Assembly: GCF_004302915.1 (NCBI RefSeq)
Contig: NZ_QQBI01000002.1
Span: 1-64,000 of the forward strand
Direction of reading: 5' to 3'
DNA length: 64,000 nt
From: Komagataeibacter xylinus
Lineage (GTDB): Bacteria > Pseudomonadota > Alphaproteobacteria > Acetobacterales > Acetobacteraceae
The translations under genes were made by a program, and so were the position numbers. The notes under the pieces were generated by a model. The model saw only the letters and a list, made by a program, of their open reading frames with translations. It was not told where the DNA came from and did no database searches. Every line of letters begins with the position of its first letter. Within the stretch, counting starts at the first letter, position 1. This document shows, piece after piece, positions 1 through 7,628 of the stretch.

Positions 1-31
1 ATGAAGCGCTCCATATGGCCTTTGAATCATA

Positions 32-106
32 TTTAGAGACTTCAAAAAAGCATAATTCCCAACAGGCCCTGAAAAAAGCTTCACCAAAAACTTTTATCTT
101 TTTACT
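32..106. repeat. Partial copy of intergenic palindromic element (copy A)
   Basis: This is a half copy of a repeat found in five other places in the window. Bases 71-97 carry the right half of one inner hairpin (GAAAAAAGCTTC) and the outer arm ACCAAAAACTTTTAT. A TTTAGAGAC end lies at about 33-41 and is also seen, inverted, at the right end of the 57.5 kb copy. The GCCGCC hairpin of complete copies is missing. It abuts the stop codon of the hydrogenase-like small subunit gene. The boundaries are approximate. Confidence 0.6.
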
Positions 107-547
107 TCAGGACTCTCCAGCAGCCTGCCAGCGCACCAGGGCTGTCAGGATTTCATCCGGCGCGGGCGGGCATCCGGGTAGCGACACGGTGGTGCGCGCC
201 CGCACGCCCACGCCGCCCAGCACGGCGTAATTGCCGCCAAACAGCCCCCCATCCACCGCGCAGTCTCCCACCACGGCCAGCACGCGCGGACCGGGCATGG
301 CCTGCCAGGCCAGTTCGACCACGGGCGCCATGCCCACCGTCAGGCTGCCGGTCAGCAGCAGCATGCCCGCCTGCCGGGGCGTGGGCACGAAGCGGATGGG
401 GTGATTGCCTGCCAGCAAGGCGCGTGACAGGCTGGCCAGTTCAAGCGCGCAGCCGGTGCAGCCGCCACTTTCGATATGAAAGACATCCAGCGCCTCAAGT
501 CGCGGCAGCGGCGTGCCTTCGGGCCAGAACAGGTGCAGTTGCGCCAT
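107..547 (-). CDS. NuoB/HyfI-like small subunit of a hydrogenase-related membrane complex
   Basis: The 146-residue protein belongs to the 20-kDa subunit family (NuoB, HycG, HyfI, Ehr small subunit), which carries the proximal [4Fe-4S] cluster next to the large subunit. All four expected ligands are visible: C30 and C33 in GGCTGCALE, C96 in VVGDCAVDGG and C126 in LPGCPP. The CxxC spacing is hydrogenase-like rather than the adjacent CC of complex I. It is the last gene of the six-gene operon; its ATG overlaps the upstream stop by one base (TAATG), which implies translational coupling. The intact cluster site suggests electron transfer is still its role, although the large subunit has lost its NiFe ligands. 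The family assignment is firm; the physiological role is unknown. Confidence 0.85.
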   Translation of the reverse strand: MAQLHLFWPEGTPLPRLEALDVFHIESGGCTGCALELASLSRALLAGNHPIRFVPTPRQAGMLLLTGSLTVGMAPVVELAWQAMPGPRVLAVVGDCAVDGGLFGGNYAVLGGVGVRARTTVSLPGCPPAPDEILTALVRWQAAGES

Positions 548-1947
548 TACAGGTCCGCCCCGGTGGCTGACAGGCCCAGCGAGACCAGAATCAGCTCCAC
601 ATCCTCACAGGCCGCGCCCGACAGGATCGTGGGCAATGCCTGCACCAGCGCCAGTGACGGGTCACCACACCACCAGGCCGCAACATGCCCCGCCTCAAGG
701 CGCAGCCAGTGCCAGACCGGGCCTGCCGGGCCATCGGCCCGGCCCAGACCTTCCCCCCCTCCGCCTTCGACCTCCATGACAGGGCTTTCGGGCAAGGCTG
801 CAAGCAGGGACAGGCTTTCCCCGATCTCGCTCAGGCGGGCATCAAGCCGGTCGGTCACATCGCCCTGCCCCCTTTCCGCCGCCCGTGCGTTACAGCCCAT
901 GATGCCCCAGCGGGCAGCCGTTGCGGCTGATAGCACGCCCTTGCCACGCGCCTGCGCCGCAAGGCCACGGGGCCGCCAGAACAGCCGGTGCAGGGCGGTG
1001 TGCCCTGCTGCCAGCATGGTCAGTTGCGTGTCATCCATACGCGGCTTCAGGGCGGCCGGGGGCGGGATGACATCGAACAGCAGGCGCCGCCCGCACAGAT
1101 CCCGGCAGGCCTGCCGCACCTGCTCCAGCATGGTGGCGGCCAGGGTGGCGCTGCGTCCATCGCCCAGCATCGAGCCGGCCTGTGCCAACACATCCAGATG
1201 GGTGGCAATCCGCTCCACATGACCCAGCATCACGCCTGCCGCCACGCCCTGCGCGGGCATGGGGGTGCCGGTGGCGTTGTGCAGGGCACGGGCAAAGGCA
1301 AGCTGGTGCGCGACGGTTGCTGTCGCATCAATCCGGGCGACCAGCCTGACTGCCTGCTGTGGCGCAAGCCCCCGCAGCCGCGCGGCCAGACCCCGATGCG
1401 CGTAGCCCATGCAGGGCTGCACTGCCACAATGCGCTCGCCCGGCAGGCCGAGCCGCAGATGGAACGGGGCGCGAAAATTCCCTTCCGCCGGACCATGACC
1501 CAGCACAGTGCCGCCTGCCTGCATCACTGCCGGTCCATCAATGAACTCCCGCCCCTCCGGCAGGCCAGGCGTGGGGGCGGGATGGGCCGCCAGCGGGGTT
1601 GCCACCGGCCATCGGCCCTGATCCAGCCACGGATCGCACCGCCCCCCGATGGCCGGAATACCCCACAGCTCATGGATGATGCGCTCGGGCGCCTGGGCCC
1701 CCACCCGCACGGGCGACAGGGCGGGATAGCCATCGGGTGATACCGCAACGCTGGCAACCAGCGGTGTTGGGCCATGGCGGAACAGGGCATGCACCTGCAC
1801 GCCGTCAGACCATAGCCCCAGCAGGGGCAGGTCGGTCGCGCGCAACCCCGCGATCATGGCCTGCCACGCATCAGCCTCCAGCACAAAGCGCCCGGCGCAG
1901 GGCGTGGGGGCACCGTGCCGAATGAGGGCTGCGGCATCGGCGCTCAT
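547..1947 (-). CDS. HyfG-like (NuoC-NuoD fused) large subunit lacking NiFe ligands
   Basis: The 466-residue protein has an N-terminal NuoC-like domain (about 1-125, with ERIIHELWGIP) fused to a NuoD/hydrogenase large-subunit domain (about 155-460, with NFRAPFHLRLGLPGE and GYAHRG). This is the layout of HycE/HyfG. In NiFe hydrogenases the segment after GYxHRG carries RxCxxC; here the aligned stretch reads R205-I-D-A-T-A-T, so both cysteines are replaced. The C-terminal DPCxxC motif is also absent: the protein ends in a hydrophobic tail with no CxxC. Retained bulk with all four ligands lost is the hallmark of Ehr (energy-converting hydrogenase related) complexes. The ATG at 1947 overlaps the upstream stop (ATGA). 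Classical hydrogenase activity is therefore unlikely. Confidence 0.85.
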   Translation of the reverse strand: MSADAAALIRHGAPTPCAGRFVLEADAWQAMIAGLRATDLPLLGLWSDGVQVHALFRHGPTPLVASVAVSPDGYPALSPVRVGAQAPERIIHELWGIPAIGGRCDPWLDQGRWPVATPLAAHPAPTPGLPEGREFIDGPAVMQAGGTVLGHGPAEGNFRAPFHLRLGLPGERIVAVQPCMGYAHRGLAARLRGLAPQQAVRLVARIDATATVAHQLAFARALHNATGTPMPAQGVAAGVMLGHVERIATHLDVLAQAGSMLGDGRSATLAATMLEQVRQACRDLCGRRLLFDVIPPPAALKPRMDDTQLTMLAAGHTALHRLFWRPRGLAAQARGKGVLSAATAARWGIMGCNARAAERGQGDVTDRLDARLSEIGESLSLLAALPESPVMEVEGGGGEGLGRADGPAGPVWHWLRLEAGHVAAWWCGDPSLALVQALPTILSGAACEDVELILVSLGLSATGADL

Positions 1948-3008
1948 GCCAGCACCATCCCGCCACGCAGGGCCAGCGCCAGCACCATGCAGCCCAGTGC
2001 CAGCGCCAGACCTGCCCGCGCCCGTGCCGCCGGGTCCGGTTCTGTCCCGGCAGGCGCAGCACCGGTGAACACTGGCCACAGGCAGGCCCCGGCCAGAAGG
2101 GCCACCCCCGGCGTGGCCTCCATCTCGGCCAGCAGCAACAGGGCCAGCGCCACCCCGGGCAGGAAAGGTGGCCACAACAGGCCCGGAGCCCCGGCCCCGC
2201 GCCCGGCCCTGCCACCACAGGCCAGCGCCAGCAGGCAGGCCGCAAGCGGCAGGGATGCCGTAGCAGAGGGCAGCCCCGCAGCCAGCACGGCACAGCCCGA
2301 CCAGTCCACACCGCCTGAAGGTGCGCGGAACCGGGGCAGGAGCGACCACAGCAGGCACACGCCGCCCAGAAAGGTCAGCGCGGCATGAAGGGCAGGCCAC
2401 GTTATCGCCGCCTGCGCCAGCACTGCCGTCGTGGCCAGCAGCGCCATCTGCCCCTCTGGCGCCCCCGCCGGGCGCTCCTTGCCCGACAGCACGCCACAGG
2501 CCAGCAGCAGCCCGCCTGCCAGCAGCACCGCACCGGCCTGCTCCTGCCGCGCGCCCCACCCGGCCTGCAGCACGAACAGCCCGCCCTGCGCCATGACCAG
2601 CCCCCCCAGCCCCACGCGCAGCGCGGTCCAGTCGCCCTGCCTGCCCAAGGCGAGATGCACGCCCAGCCCCAGCCCGATGAACATGACCAGCAGGTCGCAC
2701 CGCCCGCATGACAGGGCCAGCGTGGCATTGCCTGCCAGGAGAAAGGGCCCAAGCCCCGCCATGCCGCCTGCTTCCCGCGCCACAGTTTCCGGCATGAAAA
2801 CACGCACGCACAGCGCCAGCGCCGGGCTGGCCAGCATCAGCGCCTGCACCATGGTGTGGGCAGGCTGGCAGCCAACAGCGCACAACCCCATGAGCAGCAC
2901 GGCCAGCAGGCCACGCAACGCCTGTGAGCCGCCGGTTGCCAGCAGGGCAGTAAACGCCAGCACCATCCAGCCCGTCACCAGGCTGATGAAAAGAGCGGGC
3001 GACATCAT
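1944..3008 (-). CDS. HyfF/NuoN-like membrane subunit, short and divergent
   Basis: The 354-residue protein is almost entirely hydrophobic, with many predicted transmembrane segments. By its place between the HyfE-like and HyfG-like genes it should be the second antiporter-type subunit, but it is well below the roughly 500 residues of HyfF/NuoN. It has one lysine, in a hydrophilic loop (SGKERP), so the membrane-buried lysines of proton channels are missing. No PLHxWLPxAH-like signature is visible. It starts at ATGATG overlapping the upstream stop. The assignment rests on position and hydrophobicity more than on motif, so it could be a divergent NuoN-like or a lineage-specific membrane subunit. 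Confidence 0.6.
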   Translation of the reverse strand: MMSPALFISLVTGWMVLAFTALLATGGSQALRGLLAVLLMGLCAVGCQPAHTMVQALMLASPALALCVRVFMPETVAREAGGMAGLGPFLLAGNATLALSCGRCDLLVMFIGLGLGVHLALGRQGDWTALRVGLGGLVMAQGGLFVLQAGWGARQEQAGAVLLAGGLLLACGVLSGKERPAGAPEGQMALLATTAVLAQAAITWPALHAALTFLGGVCLLWSLLPRFRAPSGGVDWSGCAVLAAGLPSATASLPLAACLLALACGGRAGRGAGAPGLLWPPFLPGVALALLLLAEMEATPGVALLAGACLWPVFTGAAPAGTEPDPAARARAGLALALGCMVLALALRGGMVLA

Positions 3009-3550
3009 GATGCTGACCCTCCGGACCGGCGCGCGCGCAGCAGCATGAGGTTGAGGGCCGCTGCCGCCACGAGTGTTTCCGCCATGACCAGCGGGCTATC
3101 GGCCAGCCCCGCCAGCAGCATGACGCCATCAAGCCCGCAGGCCAGCCCCGCGCACAGGGCGGGAGCCGCCCGCGCAATGCACGCGCCCCACACCCCGCAC
3201 ATGATGGCGGATAGCCCCGCCAGGCCCATGAGCCGCCCCGTCATGCCGCCGGGCATGCCGGGCACGATCACCTGCGCCAGCACCGCAACACAGACCAGCC
3301 CACCGGCAAGGCGCAGGCCAGTGCGCTCACGCGGGCCTGCCTGCCCGTACAGGAGTTGCAGGCCCAGCAGGCCGACCATCCCCGCCTGCGCCACCGCCAG
3401 CAGGCATGCGACCCCCACCCTGCCCTGTGCCCATTGCCACAGCCACACGCATGCCGCCGCAAGCCCCGCATGCCAGGCAAGGCCGCCGCCTCGCCCCCCG
3501 GAGCCCGAAAGCGACAGGATCACCACCATGCCCAGCAACAGCACCAGCAT
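3005..3550 (-). CDS. HyfE-like small membrane subunit
   Basis: The protein has 181 residues, beginning MLVLLLGMVV at 3550, with several hydrophobic helices spread over the whole length. HyfE of hydrogenase-4 is about 216 residues and has a NuoK-like part. The position between the NuoH-like and NuoN-like genes matches hyfE and ehr operons. I chose the ATG at 3550 because it lies 2 bp after the upstream stop, whereas the longer open frame runs back into the NuoH-like gene with low-complexity sequence. It probably forms part of the membrane arm. The assignment is mainly positional. Confidence 0.6.
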   Translation of the reverse strand: MLVLLLGMVVILSLSGSGGRGGGLAWHAGLAAACVWLWQWAQGRVGVACLLAVAQAGMVGLLGLQLLYGQAGPRERTGLRLAGGLVCVAVLAQVIVPGMPGGMTGRLMGLAGLSAIMCGVWGACIARAAPALCAGLACGLDGVMLLAGLADSPLVMAETLVAAAALNLMLLRARRSGGSAS

Positions 3551-3552
3551 GC

Positions 3553-4518
3553 TCAATCCGCCCCCCGGCCCGCAAACAGCAGCACCCCGGCCATCAGCGC
3601 GCATAACAGGGCAAGCCCGGCCCGCCAGCCCGCATGCTGCCTGCCCGCCGCGACCACGAATACCCGCAGCCCCGCAACACATCCGCACGCCAGCAGCATA
3701 TGCCCGGCCCACACCCCCATTGCCTCCAGCAGCGACACACCCCGCCATGAGCGGGCCATGAGATCGGGCTCCACGATCGCTTCGGGCCAGACCAGATCAC
3801 GCGCCACCATCATCCACACCACCGCCAGCAGGTCACGTGCATACAGCGCCACCGCGCGGTCGGGGCCTGCCAGATCCTCCAGCATGGTGGCAAACAGGCG
3901 TAATGCCGCGCCATCGCTTTCCTCCACCCCCGCCAGCACCAGTGCAGCCGCCACCAGCGCCAGCGGCACGCGCACCACGTTCATATCCGCCACATGCGCC
4001 TGCCGCACCAGCCCCGCCAGCGTGCCATCGGGCAGGCACAGCCCCAGCACCACGCACACCAGCAGCAGCACGGGCTGGATCATGATGCCCATGCACGCCG
4101 CCTTCAGCCCCGCATGGCCGGGCCGGGCCAGCCCTGCCGCAAGCGCCGTGACCACAAGGGCCAGAAACGCCATTTCCAGCAACCCGCCCACGATCAGCAG
4201 GTCCGACAGGTCGCTGCCGGGCAGGCCGATGCAGAACGAAGGCACCAGCCCTGCCGCAGCCAGGCCTGCCGCAAGGCCCAGCCAGGGCGCCACCGCCGTA
4301 ACCTGCGCGCCCGCGGCCGAGCGCACCCCCGCCTGCCGCCATGCATGGCGCAGCACGCGCCAGTGGGCCAGCGGGGCGGGCGGGCGGCGCTCGCCTTCCA
4401 TGCAGGCTGCCATCCAGCGCAGCAGGGCAATCCAGACCGGCGCCATCAGTGCAACCAGCGCCATGTGCCAGCCCGCCAGCAACAGCGCCTGCATGCGTGC
4501 CGCAAGGAACGGTGCCAT
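3553..4518 (-). CDS. HyfC/NuoH-like membrane subunit
   Basis: The 321-residue polytopic protein is close to HyfC (about 315). This subunit joins the membrane arm to the peripheral arm in complex I and in group-4 hydrogenases. A stretch around GVEESDGAALRLFATMLEDLAGPDRAV resembles the acidic loop region (E/D-rich, followed by SGP-like) of HycD/HyfC. The ATG at 4518 overlaps the stop of the preceding gene by one base (TGATG). Only one lysine is present in the whole protein. The homology is reasonably clear from order, size and this loop; whether it still conducts protons cannot be told. Confidence 0.7.
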   Translation of the reverse strand: MAPFLAARMQALLLAGWHMALVALMAPVWIALLRWMAACMEGERRPPAPLAHWRVLRHAWRQAGVRSAAGAQVTAVAPWLGLAAGLAAAGLVPSFCIGLPGSDLSDLLIVGGLLEMAFLALVVTALAAGLARPGHAGLKAACMGIMIQPVLLLVCVVLGLCLPDGTLAGLVRQAHVADMNVVRVPLALVAAALVLAGVEESDGAALRLFATMLEDLAGPDRAVALYARDLLAVVWMMVARDLVWPEAIVEPDLMARSWRGVSLLEAMGVWAGHMLLACGCVAGLRVFVVAAGRQHAGWRAGLALLCALMAGVLLFAGRGAD

Positions 4519-6251
4519 CACCCCTGCCCCCGCCACGCAATGAACATGAGCGCCCCTACGCAGGCCGCCAACAGCACTACCGGCCCCGGCACCCGCCGCC
4601 AGCATGCTGCGCCTGCCACCCGGCCCGCGCCCACCCGCACGAGCCTGCGCGCCAGCCGCAGGCCATGCGCGTAATCGCGCACGAAATACTGCCGCGCCGG
4701 TGCGGCCGCGACCATATCGAGCAGCATGCGCGCGGGGTTGCCCGGCCCCACCTGCGTGAGCGGATCACCAAATACCATCCACGGTGGCACCCCGGGCGCA
4801 CCCTGCTGCCACCCTGCCACCTGCCGCGTGGGCGCGCGGCAGGCCAGCCAACGCACCACCGCCACAACGCCCCCCACCAACGCTACAAACAGGCACAGGC
4901 GGGCGGGATGCAGGGCTGCGCCCCCATCGGGCGATGTCAGGGCAACCACCGCAAGGCCGGACCATCCGCCTGCCCCCCCCGCGCCCTGCATCAACGCCAG
5001 CCACCAGCCGGGCCAGATGGAAACCAGCACGATCGGCAGCCCTGCCACCAGCACGGCCCACTGCTCCTGCGCGGGCGGGTCCGCCGCCCCCGCGCCGCGC
5101 GGCGTGCGCGGCCTGCCACACAGCATGACTGCCACAATGCGCACAAGGGCGAGCATGCGCACCGCCCAGCCCACGCCCAGCACGGCCAGAGCCAGCAGCA
5201 GTGGCGCCTCGCCCGCCAGCCCGCCCGCATGCGGCATGGAGGCCAGCAGGCGCAGCAGCATCCAGATAATGGAAAACCCCAGCAGCGGCGGCAGCCCGCT
5301 TTCGGCCAGCAGCGCCAGCGCAAACAGCGCGGACAGGCGCGGCATGAGCACCCCAAGCCCGCCCAGCCTGCCCAGCGAGAGCGCGCCCGCCTCGCATTCC
5401 ATCACATCAAGCGCGCGGGCGCCCAGCACGCCAGCAAGCAGCAGCCCCGCCACCAGCAGGTAGGTGCGCTGGGCGCAAGCGGCCATGCCCGGCAGGTCAT
5501 CGGCGCGCGCCAGCAGCATGAGGCCCGCGAGCGTGATAATGATGGCCCCCGTGCCGCCCGCCAGCCCGGTCAGGACCCGGCGCGCATCAGGAGCCCGCAG
5601 CGCCCGCCACGAGGCGGTCATGTAAAACAGGCACCCCGCCACGATCAGCACGCCACCCCAGCGCATGTCGGCCACCGCCGTGCCCGCGGGCAGGCGCGCC
5701 CACAGGCTCATGGCGGCGATCATCGCGGCGATATCGGCCATGTGGAACGGCCGCAGGCCACGCGGGGCCACGCGCAGGGAGAGCGAAAGCCCCAGCAGCC
5801 CCCGCGTGGCCAGCCAGCACAGCCCCGGCAGCAGATAATCGACGTGACCGGGCGACCGGCTGCCCGCCGCCACCAGCAGCAGGGCCATCATGTCGGGCGC
5901 GTGCCGCCTGCCTGCCTGTGGCGTGCGGCACAGCGCCAGCAGGACCCACCCCGCCCCGATGGATGACACGACGCCCCCCCCGATTACCACAAGGGCCGCG
6001 CCAAAGCTGGCCGAACAGTCACGCGGGGTGCGGGCCAAAGCTGCGACAAGCCCGAGCGGCACCAGCAGCATCACATCGGGGCCACCAGCAAAAACGCCCG
6101 GCCATGCCACCACCCCGCCGGGCAGGGCACACCCGTGCGAACAGGCCATGGCCATGCCGCACACCACCAGCCAGCCCGCCGCCAGCACGGGCCTTGCCCA
6201 GCGCGCCTGCCGCGGCAGGCCGACGCACAAAGCAGTTGCCAGCCCTACCAC
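4518..6251 (-). CDS. HyfB/NuoN-like antiporter subunit without lysine; start uncertain
   Basis: The 577-residue membrane protein is the first gene of the operon and is related to Mrp-type antiporter subunits (HyfB, NuoL/M/N). The signature GLPPLLGF (from about residue 320) matches the family GxPPxxGF motif. The position usually occupied by lysine a few residues later is isoleucine/tryptophan (SIIWML), and no lysine occurs anywhere in the protein. GTG 6251 is the first conventional start, but the open frame continues upstream for 25 codons to TGA 6329-6327 and encodes a hydrophobic IIIPVILVVALLV segment. A GGAGG lies at about 6292-6296, just before ATT 6287. Translation may therefore begin at a non-canonical AUU/AUC near 6281-6287. 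Confidence 0.7.
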   Translation of the reverse strand: MVGLATALCVGLPRQARWARPVLAAGWLVVCGMAMACSHGCALPGGVVAWPGVFAGGPDVMLLVPLGLVAALARTPRDCSASFGAALVVIGGGVVSSIGAGWVLLALCRTPQAGRRHAPDMMALLLVAAGSRSPGHVDYLLPGLCWLATRGLLGLSLSLRVAPRGLRPFHMADIAAMIAAMSLWARLPAGTAVADMRWGGVLIVAGCLFYMTASWRALRAPDARRVLTGLAGGTGAIIITLAGLMLLARADDLPGMAACAQRTYLLVAGLLLAGVLGARALDVMECEAGALSLGRLGGLGVLMPRLSALFALALLAESGLPPLLGFSIIWMLLRLLASMPHAGGLAGEAPLLLALAVLGVGWAVRMLALVRIVAVMLCGRPRTPRGAGAADPPAQEQWAVLVAGLPIVLVSIWPGWWLALMQGAGGAGGWSGLAVVALTSPDGGAALHPARLCLFVALVGGVVAVVRWLACRAPTRQVAGWQQGAPGVPPWMVFGDPLTQVGPGNPARMLLDMVAAAPARQYFVRDYAHGLRLARRLVRVGAGRVAGAACWRRVPGPVVLLAACVGALMFIAWRGQG

Positions 6252-6321
6252 AAGCAGGGCAACGACAAGGATGACAGGAATGATAATGGCCCTCCGGCTT
6301 GCTCCCGGCTGGCCGGGTGGA

Positions 6322-6428
6322 TCAGATCATGGCCGGCGGCCCCTTGCGGCGCGGCGGCGCGATGCTCCATCAATCTCCGCCAGACCGTCGCGCGTCAAGA
6401 TGATCGCGGTTGCGCTGGCGGTTTCATG
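6322..6428 (-). pseudogene. 3' remnant of an aldo/keto reductase gene
   Basis: Read on the minus strand, this stretch encodes a decayed copy of the C-terminus of the aldo/keto reductase at 7629-8486: HE..., LTRDGLAEID, then after a one-base deletion APPRRKGPPAMI and TGA at 6324-6322. The intact gene reads HENFAAAEI, LTRDDLAEID, APPRRKEPLAMI. Only about 35 codons are recognisable; the rest of the gene is absent. It sits directly upstream of the hydrogenase-like operon, suggesting an old duplication cut by a rearrangement. Confidence 0.8.
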
Positions 6429-6904
6429 CGGGCAGCACGCTGACCGGCCATCATGTCATGCGGCTCCTCCCGCCACGACACGGCGGGCGGCCCACGCATG
6501 GCGAGACATCGCCCCCAGCGGTGCCGGTCTCTAAAGCAGGCACATGCCACGCCCGCACAGGCCCGCCCGGCCACGATACCGACCGGCGGCACGTCTCCGT
6601 GGCCGACATGTTCTCTCGCAGTGCTCTTTGGGCATGGAAGGGTTCAGGTTTTGCGGGCACTTTACTTTCATGGCGGGCCGCATGTCACGGTGACCGGGCC
6701 GGTTCATTCCGGCCATGCCTGCGCATGGATGCCCATGACCGGACAGGCGCGACTTGGTCGGTTCATGAATAGGTTTGTGGCGGATATATAAAATTTTGGT
6801 TTGTTCAGCCTGATCGGCCTGCTCTGCGCCCTTGCCCCCTGGGGTGCGCGCCCTGGCTTAACAGCCCGTTTGCGCGTTTTCTGAATCTTGGCCCGCTGGT
6901 AACC
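6429..6904. other. Intergenic region, presumed promoter of the hydrogenase-like operon
   Basis: I see no credible gene in these 476 bases. Short open frames on both strands have no recognisable product or convincing ribosome binding site. An AT-rich patch (ATATATAAAATTTTGG, 6784-6799) stands out from the GC-rich surroundings and may hold a promoter for the small gene at 6905. From about 6791 the plus strand is open in the frame of that gene but has no start codon. Confidence 0.4.
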
Positions 6905-7123
6905 GTGGTTCTTGCTTTCTTTTACTACAGGCGGGGCCTCAACGCCCTGACGGAGAAGGCAACCGGAGCCTTCAGTGGGCTTGGCGGATCGTTCGCATCT
7001 TCAATGGCTGATGAATTAACAAAGCGAATCCATGATTCCGTATCATTGGGGTTCGGTTTCTATATCTGCACCCTGACCGCGATCATCATCGCCGTCTCCG
7101 GGATGAAAAGCAGAAACGACTGA
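6905..7123 (+). CDS. Small membrane protein, unknown
   Basis: The protein has 72 residues from GTG 6905. It has a hydrophobic N-terminus (VLAFFYYRRG), an amphipathic middle (LTEKATGAFSGLGGSFASSM) and a C-terminal transmembrane helix (FYICTLTAIIIAVSGM) ending in a positive tail. The frame stays open upstream to about 6785, where residues such as FLNLGPLVTV look membrane-like but no ATG, GTG or TTG occurs. The gene may therefore be the remainder of a longer one, or may start as given. I do not recognise a family. A 10-bp inverted repeat follows it at 7146-7180. Confidence 0.45.
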   Translation: MVLAFFYYRRGLNALTEKATGAFSGLGGSFASSMADELTKRIHDSVSLGFGFYICTLTAIIIAVSGMKSRND

Positions 7124-7145
7124 TACAACCTGCAATGGCATAAGC

Positions 7146-7180
7146 ATAAGGCTGTGCAGGCACGATCTGTACAGCCTTAT
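7146..7180. promoter_or_regulatory. Inverted repeat upstream of lipoprotein gene
   Basis: ATAAGGCTGT (7146-7155) and ACAGCCTTAT (7171-7180) form a perfect 10-bp inverted repeat with a 15-base loop. It lies 22 bases after the upstream stop and about 21 bases before the lipoprotein ATG. No T-run follows it, so it is not a classical terminator. It could be a weak terminator of the upstream gene, an operator or a leader hairpin. Confidence 0.45.
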
Positions 7181-7201
7181 CCTGCATTCCATATCGTGCA
7201 A

Positions 7202-7519
7202 ATGAGTAAAGACATGCGCCTCAATACCAGACATATCCGCAGCCTGATGTTCGCCCTGCCCGTTGTCGCCCTTTCCGCCTGTGGTGACAAAGCCCCTGAG
7301 CCACAGGACCTCAAGCAGGTCGCGCAGGAGTATATCAATCAGAAATTCAGCTATGACAAACCCGTCGTGACCGAAGTCAGGGATTGCGCCTTCGCTGACG
7401 AGAACAAGAAAATTTTTAAATGCCATATTGTCATGCAGTTCCCCAACCAGGCCACTGATGAACGTGTTCAGTTTTTCAGGCAGGATGACAAGAAGCAGTG
7501 GGTTGCATCAGACCAGTAA
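7202..7519 (+). CDS. Small putative lipoprotein
   Basis: The protein has 105 residues from ATG 7202 (MSKDMRLNTRH...). A basic N-region, a hydrophobic stretch SLMFALPVVA and a lipobox LSAC followed by GDKAPEP mark a lipoprotein signal peptide, with the acylated cysteine at about residue 27. The mature part has about 75 residues, is hydrophilic and has two further cysteines (DCAFAD, FKCHIV) that could form a disulfide. MRLNT at 7214 is an alternative start. The family is unknown. A strong hairpin terminator follows. Confidence 0.65.
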   Translation: MSKDMRLNTRHIRSLMFALPVVALSACGDKAPEPQDLKQVAQEYINQKFSYDKPVVTEVRDCAFADENKKIFKCHIVMQFPNQATDERVQFFRQDDKKQWVASDQ

Positions 7520-7570
7520 ACTGGCCATCACGCTTACTGCCCATAGAGCAGAATAATAAATAAGGTTTTC

Positions 7571-7607
7571 AAACGCCGCCTTTATTAAAGTAAAGACGGC
7601 GTCTTAT
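7571..7607. terminator. Bidirectional terminator
   Basis: The dyad ACGCCG-CCTTTA ... TAAAG-ACGGCGT is followed by CTTATTT on the plus strand and preceded by an AAAAC-type run (GTTTT on the minus strand). It sits between the convergent lipoprotein and aldo/keto reductase genes and can serve both. Confidence 0.65.
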
Positions 7608-7628
7608 TTATCCAGACCTGCGGGCCTG

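Noticed and set aside
1948-3177. N-terminal extension of the large-subunit frame to 876 codons
   Set aside because: The extension overlaps the HyfF-like and HyfE-like genes in another frame and reads as Gly/Ala/Arg low-complexity; ATG 1947 fits the operon overlaps.
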